This document shows, piece by piece, positions 8,821 to 20,515 of a stretch of 64,000 nucleotides of DNA (its first letter is position 1; each line of letters opens with the position of its first letter). The position numbers and the translations under genes were made by a program. The stretch lies in contig JAZBRS010000076.1 in the NCBI GenBank assembly GCA_037176725.1, positions 121,911,001 through 121,975,000 of the forward strand, written 5' to 3'. The stretch comes from Posidonia oceanica (Eukaryota > Streptophyta > Magnoliopsida > Alismatales > Posidoniaceae). The notes beneath the pieces are model-generated. The model saw only the letters and a program-made list of their open reading frames with translations, ran no database searches and had not been told where the DNA came from.

Positions 8821-11039
8821 GCAGATTGTGCACCACTATCTCTATGTCAAGGCCGACCATATCTTCATAACTCCAGGCGAAGACGTCCGCATATTCTTTC
8901 AGGAATGCGATGAATTCTGCTCGAGCCTGGGTGGACAGCTGGGCACTGATGCAAACTTCTCTAACTTCCTCAGCTGTGCCGATGTTGACAACCTCCGTTT
9001 CTTCTTCAACATGGAGGTTGGGGCCTTCTGGGTCGTCGTCATAGGGCCGGAACTCAGGCAAAGGTTCGTCAGTCTCATCCATGCCCGTATCATCCTCCTC
9101 TCCATAGGCAATAAGTTCTGAGAGGATCTCTTTCTCGAAGGAAGGGCTTGTGATGTTGAAAGAGTGTATGTGTTCCGCTGCTTGGCCCTGGTGATGCTTC
9201 AGGATGGTCACGCTCACTCGGGTATTCTTGTAGCCTCGGTGCGCGACCTCCGTCCCAGCAACTCCTTCTACCGTTTGCTCTGGCCTGGCTGGCTCTGCTG
9301 AGTGCTCTGCTGATACTGCTGAGGGCTTAGCTGACTCTACTGCTGATACTGCTGACTGTTCTGCTGCTGAGGCTGCTGACTGCTCTACTGCTGAGGCATT
9401 CTGCTCTGTTTCTGCTGCTGCATGTACTGCTGATGTTCCTCCCTCTGGGTCTTCTAGTGTGCTTGTGGGGGATACGCCAGACTGGCGGCTGATCTGGTTA
9501 CTGCCGCTCGGTATATTGTTCAGGTGAGGCATGGGTTGCACAAACCACCTAGACCCGCCTTCTGGTTGAAAAGTGATGAGCTCATCTGGTCTAGGGGAGT
9601 CTGGCGCTGCTGAGTCTTCTAGAACCATGATAGAAGCATGGTCGTCTTGCAGAGGAGGATCCGTGACTACGGCTTTTCCTTTCCTTTCTGCAGCTTGATG
9701 CTCTACCAGGTCTTCTGTTATCGACTTGATCTGTTCTTGATAGAGTAGCTCCAAGTCGGACATCCAAGAATCGACCTGGGCTTCTATCGCCGCTCCTTCT
9801 TCTTCGTCTGAGGGGGAGTCGACGTAGTAGGCGCCGGGGGCCTGCGGCACTGGCCCGGCTGCAAGACAGATCGCCGCCCTTGGGGTCTGCATGATCTGGT
9901 TCACGGGCGTGTCTGATGGTAGCAACTCTGAAGTAGATGGCCCAAATAGACAGGCTAGCAGTGCTAAGGATGAATAAGCTGCCGGGGTCACAGCTGGAGA
10001 ATAAGCAGGGGTGCTTTTTGGAGGGCTCAAGGGCCCGGATAATGTAGTGCTCAGTTGGCCTTTTGTATCAGGCCGTAACTGAGAGAGTGCAGCCTCTGAC
10101 GCCATGGGGTCTTGCCATGAGAGCTGCTGCTGGTTGTCAGGAGAATGCGAAGCGGACTGCGCCAGCTGCATTCCTGAAGATGATGCTGGAGCGGGCTGAG
10201 CCGCGCTGCCGGCTGAGTTGATGGACTGCCCCTCCAGAGATGGGGGCAGTGGCACTGATGTTGCTGTGACCGCTGGTAGCATGCTTGGTTCTGCCAAGAG
10301 GAGTGTCTCTGACCCCTGCACTGCTGCTGACTGTTGCTGGGGAACTGATGTGGCTGGAAAAGGATGAGAATTTGCATTTGCCACAGGGCCTGCTGAACTG
10401 CCTGCTGTTTCTGCCAGAGGGAGAGCTAAATAAACTGACTGTGGGGCCTCTGCTCTGACCACTGTTTCTGCTGAACTGATTGGGACTGCCTCTGTTGCAT
10501 CAGACTGCTCCTCATCCGAGTAGTAGTCCTCAACACACACCCAATCCTCTGTCGACGCTGTGGCTTGATCGTCGGTGGATCCCAGAATTCCTACACTGGT
10601 AAAGTTAGTGAGGTCTCTGGGAATGGCTGGTGCACGATCTCTGTGTTGACAGCAGTGATCTTCGTCGAGCTTTGGTTCGTAGCCGAGACCTTCAGACTTC
10701 CTTCGCTCCACTGCTATGATCGGCTCCGCGATCCCTTGGCCGTGACGCCCGAGCGGCGTACCCTTTGTGTAACCCCACCTGTGACATACATTCTCGACCA
10801 TTCGAAAGGGGTTGCTGTGAACGGTCAAGGAGTTGACACGTTCAAGATCAGGAACAAAGTTAACTGGCTCGCACCGGTTAACGCGATAGAGGGCTTCAGA
10901 AGTCTCAGGGTCAAATGGGATGGATTGCGAAGACACGGGAGAGACTGCTTCAATCCGCTCCTTCTCAAAGTTCTCCGCCATGACGACAATGACATCATCG
11001 CCACGACGGTGCTTTATCATTCGATGGAGGGTTGAAGGA

Positions 11040-11400
11040 AGGACCTGATGCTTGTGAAGCCAAGGGCGCCCAAGCAGAAGATTGAAGTTAGGCTTCAAGT
11101 CGACGACATAGAATTCTACGTCGAAGACGACCGGGCCGATAGCCAGAGGGATAATCAGAATCCCTAGAGTGTCATGGTGAGTGTTGTCAAAAGCAGTCAT
11201 TCCCTTCACGGCTGGCGTGATATCCTCGGCTTTGAATCCGAGCTTGGTTGCTGTACGCAAGGGGCAGACGTTAAGGCCTGACCCGTTATCAACCAGTGTT
11301 AGGGGAATGCGGAAGTTTTTGAACTGCACCGTGACGAATAGGGGCTGGTTGTGATTAATCCCCGCCGGAGGCAGCTCATCACTCGTAAAAGAGATGACCT
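11040..11400 (-). other. Aspartic protease domain
   Basis: LVDNGSGLNV with the catalytic Asp at 11288-11290, then a flap region and the LLGRPWLH signature near 11060. DNGS in place of DTG/DSG occurs in this clade. The domain cleaves the polyprotein and is intact over its visible length. Confidence 0.8.
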
Positions 11401-12445
11401 GGGGCTCCGCGATTAACCCAACCATGCTCTCCAAGGCAGAAGGCTCAATGGACTGGGACACACGAGCAGCCTGGAACACGCGAAGAAAAGCCTCGCGGTG
11501 TTCGACAGAAGTGTGGATCAAGTCCCAGATGGAGATGTCAGCTTTGACCTTCTTAAGCTGAGAGGTTAAGTCTGCTCTTGGTTGGTCTCTTCTAGCAGCT
11601 GGAGGGGTGATTCTAGCAGGTTCTACAGGGGTAGTGGCAGGAAGCTGGGTTACTACAGGCCGGCTAGGGGCTTGGCTAACTACAGGCTGATCTGGGGCTG
11701 GATTTGCTAAGGGTTGGCCTGAGGGTGAGGGTATAACAGGTCTAGGATGAGTTGGCCTAGTTGCTGGTGCTGGGGGCCTGTAAATCCTCCCCGATCGCGT
11801 TACTTCCGCGCACATTTCTGTGGCATAGCTGTAAGGGACGCGATGGGTGTCCATGGTCAAGTTAATGACGACTGGAGCATGTGCTGCGAGCACAGGAGGG
11901 GTTACAGGGGGACCTACAGGATACTGAGGTCTGTCTAAGGGATATGGTTGTTGGGGTGGGAAAGTTGGGGCAGGTTGAGGTCTGCCTAGAAGGTGTGGTT
12001 GAGGTCGCCCTAGAAGGTGAATGGGAGAACTAGGCTGGGCTCTGGCTAAAAGGTGTACGGGAGATTGAGCCTGAGGGAGCACGGTGGGAGACGCGCGAGG
12101 GCGCTTCGGCCTGGCACGCGGTCGGATCAAATGGATTCCCGACTCGGAGCCGGCAACTGCCGCCAAATAGAGACTGACTGGGAAAGGCTCAGAGAGGTCA
12201 GAGATAAGATCAGAAGGGTCCACTACAGAGGTAGCGGGCCCAGAAGGAAAAACAGAGTGGACGCCTGAGGTTCCCGCCCTTCCCGGATGAGAGTGCTCCG
12301 GTAAAGGTTGGCGGACGATGCCAGAATGCGGGGGAACAGCTGGAGATGCAGATGCATGGGTGCGTGCTTGAGAGGAAGCCTCGTGCGTGTCGATCACAAT
12401 CGTTCCCGATTCGATCAGGTCCTGAATTGCGTTCCGCAGGGAGAA

Positions 12446-12487
12446 GCAATTATCCGTCGAATGCCCGACGCTTCGATGGAAATTGCA
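12446..12487 (-). other. Zinc-knuckle variant (CHHC) of gag
   Basis: Spacing C-x2-H-x4-H-x4-C, with His replacing the second Cys of the usual CCHC nucleocapsid knuckle. I know this variant from Tat-like plant gag proteins, where it is thought to bind RNA. Confidence 0.7.
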
Positions 12488-12979
12488 GAAGAGGTCCGGC
12501 CTAAACCAATGCGGCAGAGGGCTTGGCGGCGGACGAACCTCCGGGAACTTCAGGAGCGATGCCACCTTCGGCAAGATGTCCGTGAGCGGTTCCACCAGTG
12601 GGGTGAAATTCCTCCTCTCAGCGGGTGGTCTTCTTTGCCTTGGGTACGGGCCTTGCTGAACCGGTGCGGCAGGATAGACCGGTCTAGCGGTGGTTGTGAT
12701 GTGCGGTGTGTGTGGATTCCTAGGTGCAGGAGCGTACACCACCTGAGCTGGGGCAGGCCGCGACGGCAAGCGAACAGGCACAGCAGGAGAATCGACGAAT
12801 GCAACAGCGGGTTTCGGCGAATCCTTCCTCTTCGGGCGGTTGTTGTTGCTGCCGCTGTTGTTGTTGTTGGAGGTGCTGCTGTTGGCATTGTTGCTGCTTA
12901 TCACTGCCTGCTTAGCGAACGCAGAGAGAGCTGGGAAGTTGCCACTCCGCAAAGAACTCTCCACGCGCGCTCCAGCTCT

Positions 12980-13450
12980 GATGAGTGCCGCGAAAGTAGT
13001 GACTGGTTGGATGCTAAGCAGAGCTCCGAGAGACGGCTGCGCCCCTTTGATAACAATCTCGATAGATTCCTCGTCAGAGGGTCTATCTCGAACTTGAGAG
13101 GCAAGGGCGCGCCAGCGGCCGACGTACTCCCCGAACGGCTCACCAGAGTTCTGCTTGATGGCGATCAAGTCCGCCCTTTTGGGGACAAGATCGAGGTTGA
13201 AGGAGTACTGTTCCAGGAACGCCTGACTGAGGTCGTTCCAAGTCTTGATGGCTGACATATCGAGTGATGTGAACCACTTGAGCGCCGGCCCGGTCAAACT
13301 CTTCTGGAACAAGCGGATCAGCAACCTCTCGTCAGCCTGAAGCTGAGCGAGATCACTGTAATACGCCTTCAGGTGTGCTACAGGGCAGCCCCTACCATTA
13401 TACTTCTCGAAGTCCGGGATTTTGAACTTCGGAGGGAGTACCGCCTCTGG
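12980..13450 (-). other. Gag capsid core domain
   Basis: Within the gag-pro frame this segment has the retrotransposon gag pattern: KIPDFEKYNG, a helical run ending GPALKWF, and a later QN..GEPFGEYVGRWR stretch. The family forms the particle shell. It is downstream of the internal TAG, so it would need readthrough or internal initiation (next in-frame ATG codons lie near 13640). Confidence 0.8.
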
Positions 13451-13753
13451 AAAGCAACAGAGGTCCCGGAACTGGTAGGTCTGGTGCTCAGTACCCTGCA
13501 CTAGTCGTAGTGCTTTCTCCAAGACGTCCATCCGGTTATTGATGGGGTCTGGGATTGCTGCTGTAGGAGAGGGATCAGCAGGGGTAGCGAGCACATACGC
13601 CGAATGGGTCGCACCTAAGTGCTCCTCCGGATCTACCATAGCGTCGCCTGGTGGAGCAACGGGATGGCCGGCGTATCCGTGCTGGGGGATGGTGTATGCA
13701 GGAGTGTATGCAGGATGCTGGACTTGAGGGAGAGGAGAAGAATAAATGCCATG

Positions 13754-13756
13754 CTA
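13754..13756 (-). other. In-frame TAG in gag
   Basis: The frame is open on both sides for hundreds of codons, so this single TAG is the only block. C-to-T change of a CAG codon (CHG context) is the simplest origin, but a natural readthrough stop cannot be excluded from one copy. Confidence 0.7.
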
Positions 13757-14488
13757 TGCTGGGACAGGGGTAGGATGGCGGAGCACCAGTTGCTGTGCAG
13801 GCGGGGTGCCAGACAGCGAGCCAGTGGGGTACTGGGCTCCAGCCGATCCGAAGGGTTGACCACCAGAATGAAGTGGAGCATGCTGTGCCAAGTGTTGTGC
13901 AGGAGGCGGCAAACGAGCCCCCATCGTCGGAACTGTGAGCAGTTGCGACGATGGTCGAGGCGGAGGTGTAGAGGTTGATGCGGGAACTGGCCTCGGAGGA
14001 ACCTCAGGAACGACAGGGACAGAAGGAGGACGAACTGATAGAGCCATGCCCTGCAGTCTCTGGGCGAGCTCCATCAGATGCTGGTACTGCGCCTCAGGCG
14101 TCTCGCCAGTGGGGACGCTGAAGTGCAGTGCCGGCGGAGGCTGAGAAACAAGTGGCACGGACACAGACTGTCCGGGAGGGAAGGATTCTACAGAGAAGGT
14201 CGCAGCAGCGGTGGAAGGGATGTCGAAAGCGACGTATCCCTGGGACGGAGGGGGCAGTGGCGTCTCTGGAGCGCGAGTAACGGCCGTCAAGATAGATTCG
14301 GCGACCGGATCCGGAGGAAGGGAGGCTTGCCACTGTCCCGGGGTGTACTGAGAACCTAGAGACGTCAGAGGAGGAAACCCTGGCGTCGGAGGGGGAACAA
14401 GTGGGACAGAAAGAGCAACCGGGGGGGCCAGAACGGAAACACCCTCCGTGACAGGAGTAAAAGAAGGCTCACTAACGTATTGGGCCAT

Positions 14489-15798
14489 TGCTGACCTAGA
14501 GCGTGTGAGAACTGGGCTGCGACGGGTATTCAAGCGATGCTTCCTAAGAGGAGCTATCGTCGCAAGTGCGGATAGCTCGGAAGGGGAATGGTCGCGAACT
14601 AAGTCGCAAAAAGGGGGTCAACGAGGGTCGGTACTCAAGCTCTGGCAAAGGGAACTCGCTTACCGATCACGCTGACACAACAGAAGGAAATTGGGGTTAG
14701 AAACTAGAGGATGATTGCAAATGAGTTAGTTAAGTGGCGTGAATGATATGCATGCTTTCTAGTATGCCCCCCTCACCTAACTAGTGTGTCCTAGTAAGGT
14801 TGTCTACTCCGGGTATCCCTGGATGTACGGGTCACCGACTCAGGTCAGAAAAAGTAGGTCCCCTGCCTAACTCCTGGCTCAAAGCTCAGGTAATGACAGG
14901 GTGGTGCGTTGGTGGCCTCTACCCCGCCAAAGCGTGGGTGGTACCCTCTACTAACACCGACACGACCCCCGGACAAGGAGGGGACGGACCGACCAACTTA
15001 TGCCACGCCCAAAGCAGTGGAACAAGAGGCCGGAATCGTCCTTCGCAGACTAGTAGGTGGACTCAGAGGAGAAGAATGCATGCCCTATATGATGCTTATG
15101 CAAATGATTAGAGTTTTTTATCTTGCACATTTTATTAACCAAAGGGAGTGAAGGATTGTTTGTAGTCTCTAGTTGCCCCTAGAAGTTCTTTTTACTTGCA
15201 TTTTTTAGTTAACAATGGGGGAAGCAGACAAGTCTCTACTATCCTAAGCATGGCAAGTGCGAAAGGGAAGAAAATCAATCAAAATGGCAAGCAACCATCA
15301 TACAACACAACAAAAGGCATGTTCATGGCATGTGCGAGTGTTTGTGAATATGATGGTGAAAAAGAAACATTCATCAAGTCAAAAGGCATGTAAGCATAGT
15401 ATGTGCGTGTGTAGTGACATAGCAAGAGTGTAAAAGAAGCATTCAACATCCAAAAAGCATGTATTTTAGCCAAACGAAGTATGCAGACATGCAATGTGCA
15501 AGAATTAGAGCAGTAATAAGCAAGTAAAATTAAGTAAGGTAAAAGTAAGCGGACTGTAAAAGAAATAGGAGTATAAGCAAGACAATAAGTAAATAAACAA
15601 GCAAATAAGCGAAGCCAGGTAAAAGAAAGCGCAAACCGAGGCGAAAGAGGTGCAAAACCCAAGCAAAGTAGCCACGAAGCGACTTGCTAGGGGTTTGCAC
15701 AGAAAGGCGAGCAAAACGGGCAAGAAAGGCACACAAGGTAGACAAAACTACGAAACAAGCGAGCGAAAAGCCGAGAACGAAAGCCGGAGTCTAGTCTA
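14489..15798 (-). other. Untranslated leader between PBS and gag
   Basis: About 1.3 kb without a convincing ORF. The part nearest the LTR (15190-15780) is strand-asymmetric, purine-rich on plus and pyrimidine-rich in the sense RNA. The gag frame is open without ATG back to about 14617. No RNA gene or further repeat was seen. Confidence 0.7.
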
Positions 15799-15817
15799 GT
15801 CCCCAGCGGAGTCGCCA
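15799..15817 (-). other. Primer binding site
   Basis: TGGCGACTCCGCTGGGGAC on the minus strand, one base after the LTR end. It begins with TGG, matching the CCA end of a tRNA. I recall this sequence class from Ogre/Tat elements as complementary to tRNA-Arg; the exact tRNA was not checked. Confidence 0.85.
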
Positions 15818-15934
15818 CTGTAGCGATCCCGATCGGAACCAGGCTCGCTATTTAGCGGCGATTGAGATCCGAGGAAGAGGCTCAACTCGAAAAACACTTA
15901 AAATCGAGGAGAAAAGGAAAAGATAAGACAAATC

Positions 15935-15944
15935 AGAGTCGCCA
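15935..15944 (-). other. PBS-like decamer inside LTR A
   Basis: TGGCGACTCT on the minus strand copies the first nine bases of the true primer binding site, about 116 nt inside the LTR end. It is also found in the solo LTR (60391-60400) and LTR C (61514-61523). Confidence 0.6.
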
Positions 15945-16140
15945 CCACGTCTATTAACGGAAGACGAGGAAAACCGGGGTAATGCGTGAATTAACGCGCA
16001 AAACCGAGCAATAAATGCAAAGCAAAGCAATGCAAAGGGAAACAAATGCAAACAAATGCAAATGAGATGACTCTAACCTAGGATAAGGGCGGTACGGTCA
16101 TTGCGGGCCAAAAGACAGGGTAAGGACTCCTGTTACGTGC

Positions 16141-16162
16141 GGGGAAGGTGTTAGGCACCCCC
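16141..16162 (-). promoter_or_regulatory. Conserved LTR hairpin, copy A
   Basis: The sense strand reads GGGGGTG-CCTAA-CACC-TT-CCCC, foldable as two short stems with a TT bulge and a CCTAA loop. The 22 nt are identical in all three LTRs (60173-60194; 61720-61741) and sit in an otherwise well conserved block. A role in packaging, 3' processing or reverse transcription is inference. Confidence 0.5.
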
Positions 16163-16454
16163 GACACGCCCGAGAATCGGTCTTTCTAGGCTTACGCTCG
16201 CATACGCAAAAAGATGCAGGATTGAATGCCTATGTGCCTATGAATGCCTAAGTGAATGCTCAAGGAGTGCTCTAAGTGGGAAGAAACAAAGCAAGGAAGT
16301 AAACGTGCTCTCTAAGTGCTCAGCTGCGCTGTCTGTGTTCCGAACCAGGCGTAACCTAGCTCGTGAGAACTCCAGGCAGTAAGCATCACAGCCCTATATG
16401 CAAATGCAAGCGAGAAAACAAAACAGCGTGAAAACCATGCAATGGGGTCGACAT

Positions 16455-16785
16455 GCAGGAGAAAACGGCACGAAACACGCAAAACGAGGCGGGAAGCAAA
16501 CAACGCGCGCAAAACGATGCAAAAGAGCGAAATCGTCACGCAAAACGAGCGGAAAACAAAGCAGCGCGCAAATCGAGATAAGAGAGCAAGAAGGTGCGCA
16601 AAACAGGACGAGAAAACAGAATGGTATGCAAAACGGGGCGAAAGAATAAAACCGGCACGCAAAACGAATGAGGAGGCAAGACAGTGCGCAAAACGAGACG
16701 AGAAAACAGATGGGCACGCAAAACGGAGCGAAAACGAGGGCGGGCACGCGAAACGGTGCCAAAATAGCGAAGCAAAAATCTCGGA
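16455..16785 (-). repeat. 30-bp minisatellite in LTR A
   Basis: About ten degenerate units built on GCACGCAAAACG (plus strand) plus a variable purine-rich half. The same minisatellite is cleanest in LTR C (about 62085-62470) and present in inverted sense in the solo LTR (about 59590-59860). The period of 30 is divisible by three, which generates spurious ORFs. Confidence 0.75.
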
Positions 16786-17226
16786 AAAGCCATGCAAATG
16801 CAAGAATGCAGAAAGAGATTAGAAGGGGGTCAAAGGGGAGGCAAAACAACGTGTGTATAAGAACAAACGCTGTTTAGGACCACTCAGAGTAGGTGTGAAG
16901 ACCTACTGAGGTGAGAAGGGGCAAATGGAGGGATCACCACCTCTTTGCGACTATTTCCCACTAAACCGTTCCACGGTGTATCTCGCATGCTGCCCAAAGC
17001 TCGCGATGCGATCGGATCGTGGAAAAAGGGGAAGAAAGTCACATAAAGTGGCAAATCCAGGGAGAACGCAACACGAAACACACAGAGAAACGCGAAACGA
17101 GGATTTGAATAGACAAGCAGAAAGGGGAAGTCCTATTCTACATGCTCAAAGAGACAGAAAGTGAAAACAAGGAAAACTGTGCAAATGCCATGCAAATGAA
17201 TGCAATGCAGGGGTTCAGGAGGACAT

Positions 17227-17228
17227 AC
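17227..17228 (-). promoter_or_regulatory. Conserved splice-donor-like site, LTR A
   Basis: The minus strand reads TTCCAG|GTATGT, close to the plant 5' splice consensus. The corresponding sites are CAG|GTATGT in the solo LTR (59137) and CAG|GTAAGT in LTR C (62928). The flanking 60 nt is also well conserved. It lies in the transcribed part of the LTR, so leader splicing is possible. Confidence 0.45.
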
Positions 17229-17459
17229 CTGGAAATCCGGGAGCCTGATCTGAAATCTGTCTGGTCTATGCTGAAGAGCGCTTCGCTGCGGTCGCTTGGG
17301 CAGCTCACTTGAGAAGATCCAACGGCCGGATTGGAAGATATCGCAGCTCCAAGGCAGAAGGGCCAGAACAGATCTAGGTGTTCAGGAGGTCCTAGGGATG
17401 TGTAAAAGGGGCCTCCCAAGTGAAAGGGAGCTAGAAGTGCTAAGTGTGTGCAAGAAGAT

Positions 17460-18560
17460 GCTAAAATGCAAGACTAAATGAGTGCAGGATGTATGCAAAA
17501 GCAAGAAAAGTAAAGAGAAGTAATTTGAGAAAAACCAGGAGTTCAGAAAGCATTTTGAAAAAGAAGAGGGGCTAAAAGTGCAAATTTTCCAGAAAACAGG
17601 GTTCCATAGGAGAAGACTTTGAAAACAGGGGAAGCCAAGGGTCTATTTGGCAAAAAAACTAGGCTCAGAAGGGTGTTTTGAAAAGAAGGTATGCTTTAAA
17701 AGAGATTTTGAAACCAAAAGGGGTCAGAGTGCAATTTTGAAAAAATCTAGGGTCTAAAATGCAAATTTTCCAGAAAACAAGGTCCTGGGGAGTCTGGGGG
17801 TACTAGTGGAAGGTCTGTATGAAATTTGGTAGGCATAGGGGCTAAAATGCAACCTAGGGGCAAAATGCTCTTTTCACACGATTTTTTAAAACATGCAGGG
17901 ACCTAGGTGTGATTTTCAAATCATGCAGGGGCTGAAAATGCAATTTAGTATGGAAAATATGCTCTGGAGTTTAAATGACAGGACCACAGTGCAATTTCTG
18001 GAAAACATGGGGTTAAAAATGCAATGCAGTAAGTTAAAATGCATGCAGCACAGTTACTGTCCATTTAAAATGGACCTAACTGCAAATATGATAAAGTAGA
18101 GGGGCAAATATGCAATGCATCAACCAAAAATAAAAATCAGAACCTAAGTTTCTACAGTGCATGGACTTAAATGCAAAAAATAGAAAAATGCAGGGACTTG
18201 GAATGCAATGCAGTATGGAAAAATAAAAAATAATCCTAAGTTCTAACAGTGCATGGGACTTAAATGCAAAAATAAAAACATGCAAGGGGCCAGGATGCAA
18301 TACAGTATGGTAAAATATGAGTAAATAAATGAACTGATTAAGTGCAGGACCTAAGTGCAAAAACTGAAAACAGGAGGACCAAATTACAAAATACTAAAGC
18401 AGCACAGCACAGTAAAAGGATCCAGTTGCAAATATTGAAAACTATAAATAGATCGTGCAATTTAGCAAAGTATTTAATTAAGAACTAAGCAGAATAAATG
18501 AAATAAGGACTGGAATGCAAAAAAGAGGAAACTTAGGACAGACATGCAATATTTACCCTA
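17460..18560 (-). repeat. Degenerate GGTCC-motif tract in U5, LTR A
   Basis: In sense orientation this stretch is an irregular series of short phrases, TTTTGCAT followed closely by TAGGTCC or TAGACCC, spaced some 30-60 nt. The same texture appears in the solo LTR (57880-58850) and LTR C (63200-64000). It has no coding potential worth calling. Confidence 0.5.
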
Positions 18561-20007
18561 AAACTATATAAGCCGAAAAATAAGCAAACAGTATTGATCG
18601 TCGACGGCGACGATCACTGTAGCACGAAGCTTCCAGAGTTCGTGCCGCCGACGGGGGGGGGCTGAGGATGCGCAGTCGGGCGGAGGAGGTGCTCCCGGAG
18701 TTGGCGGAGGTAGGGCGGCAATCGGTGGAGGACGGCGTTGTCTGGAACGTGCCGGAGCGTTCGCCGGAGCTCTACAGAAGGTCTGAAGCTCGGTCCGGCC
18801 GTTCGACGCAGCGAAGCTGCACTCTGAAGACCGGAGGAGACTCCTGACGTCCGTGCGGAGCTCCGGGGATCACCGGGATGGCGTTCCGCTGGCTGGAGCG
18901 CCGTGGAGACCGGAGGACGTTGCCGGAGAAGATGACCGGACCGGCGAGCGGAAACGGAGCAGGAGGGCCGGAAAAGCTAGTCTAAAGGGCGGGGAAGCGA
19001 GAGGAAAAGAAAAGGAAGCTAATGGAAGCAAAATTTACCTCTTTCCGCGTCTGAGTCGTTCGCCCGACGTCAGTGGTTCCAGAGCCGGTCGGCGGAGGTC
19101 GTTCGGTCACAGCGGGCGTCGTCCGTCGCTCGCGAAGGTTGGAGCGGCTTCCGAGTGTTCCTCCGGTGCTTCCCAGATGGTCAGACGGAAGCTTCGCAGC
19201 ACGGGTGGTGGTTCGACTGATTTGGGTTCACAGGTTGCTGCCGGAGGTCGGGGAGGGGTGTTGCTGCTCGTCGGCTTGGATGGAGCGTTCTGGGAGATTG
19301 CTGAAGGTGCGGGGAGTGGTTCTGGGTGGTTGAATTGTCTTTTGGGAGGCTGTAGGTGAAGATTGGAAGGCGGCTGGTTTTCTGGTCAGTGAGTGGTGTA
19401 AGTGTTTGTGATGGAGTATGGAAGCTGTGGTGAGCAGTTGGGTTCGAGGCTGGGGGCTTTAGAAAGGTGGAGGCCTGGTGAGTGACTGGGTGAAGTTTGG
19501 GGGGGAGTTGCAGGCTGGGGTGATGGGAATTGCGAGAGAATGGAGCTGGGTTGCAGGTCTGGTGATCAGGGTGTTTCTGGGTGGTTTTAGGTGGTTTCAG
19601 TGGGTGGAATGGCCGGAGAATGAGGCTGGGAAATGGCTGGGTTTTGGGTGATCTTGGGGGAGCAATGGGGAGAAGTGCGGAGGCTTGGAGTGGTGTTGGG
19701 GGATTGGAAAAGAAAGAAGGATGCTCTGCTGATATTTTCAGAGAAGAAAAGAAGAAAACTGGATGGAGGGATCGGGCTCTGATGAGGGCTTCTCTCCGGG
19801 ATGCCCAGAACTCACAAACACTCTCTTCTCCTCTCTCTTTTCACTCCGGAATTGGAAGAGGATCAGGGGAGGAGGAAGGTCGCACAGAAAGGAAGGAAAA
19901 TTTGGATTTGGTCTCTGGTTTGCTGGTGGTCTCTCGTTGCTCTCTCTTGCTCGCTCTCACTGCCAATTGAAGGTCTATCTCCCCTCCACTGAAGGAAGGA
20001 CGGGAAG

Positions 20008-20014
20008 CTTATAT
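20008..20014 (-). promoter_or_regulatory. TATA-like box of LTR A
   Basis: ATATAAG on the minus strand, 1847 bp from the LTR start. The solo LTR has the same heptamer at 56438-56444, 1859 bp from its start, in a similar GC-rich context. It therefore marks the likely pol II start (about 30 nt downstream) and the U3/R border. Use in vivo is inferred. Confidence 0.6.
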
Positions 20015-20506
20015 CTGGGGAGGGGAGGCTGCTGGCGCGCTGGGAGTTTTTGAAATCCACCGGCGGCCACTGCAGCAGAGAGGACGGGGCGACCGGCTCC
20101 GGAAAAGCTGCTGAGACGAAGGAAAGGCGGCGAGTTGCTGTAGAATGAAGTGACGGAGCTTCGAATTTAAAAGGAGGAGGGAATCCTGTTGCTGCAGCTT
20201 CGCGGGAGAAACGGCCGGAGAAAAACGCAGAGGAAGATTGAGGAAGAAGAAGGGTGGGGAAGGCCGGACTGTGGGCCGAGAAAAAAAAACGAAGAAAAAA
20301 GGAAACGGGCTGAATTGAGCCCAGTAAAGAAAAGAAAGAATAAAAAAGAAAAGTAAGAGAGAAGGAGAGGGTAGAATGGGGAAATAAAATAGGTAAAAAT
20401 AAACTAAAAAATAAATAAAAATATTAGAAGAGTTGTACTGTAGATTAGGATTTTAATTAAGATTTTTAATGGTTATTTTGAGTTGATTAATGTGTTTTGG
20501 GCTTGA

Positions 20507-20515
20507 TTAGGGTTT
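20507..20515 (-). promoter_or_regulatory. Telobox in U3 of LTR A
   Basis: AAACCCTAA on the minus strand; the counterpart in the solo LTR is 55944-55952. A further conserved pair is 20695-20703 (A) and 55755-55763 (solo LTR). Teloboxes are known plant cis-elements bound by TRB-type Myb proteins; function here is inferred. Confidence 0.45.

Larger units (their letters stand above)
8816..14488 (-). pseudogene. gag-protease ORF, interrupted by one TAG
   Basis: One reading frame from the first in-frame ATG (14488) to TAA at 8816-8818, broken only by TAG at 13754-13756. The N-terminal part (to 13757) is Pro/Ser-rich and unlike known domains. A retrotransposon gag core with the pattern YNG...DP/H...Y..DL and LKWF lies about 13450-12980, followed by a C-x2-H-x4-H-x4-C knuckle at 12446-12487, a Pro-rich linker, an aspartic protease (active-site DNGS with D at 11288-11290; LLGRPW near 11060) and a G-patch-like segment near 10770. 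A low-complexity Ser/Ala/Glu/Gln linker of over 500 residues leads to the short conserved run that precedes RT in this clade. At nearly 1,900 codons it is very long for gag-pro. The product would be the capsid and maturation protease. Confidence 0.85.

Noticed and set aside
12308..13255. 315-codon plus-strand ORF opposite gag
   Set aside because: Antisense shadow of the gag frame; composition mirrors the gag codons and there is no independent signal.
16312..16849. ORFs with FACP/FCVP-type repeats in the LTRs (also 59511-60011 and 61966-62781)
   Set aside because: They follow the 30-bp LTR minisatellite in several frames and are not conserved as proteins between LTR copies.
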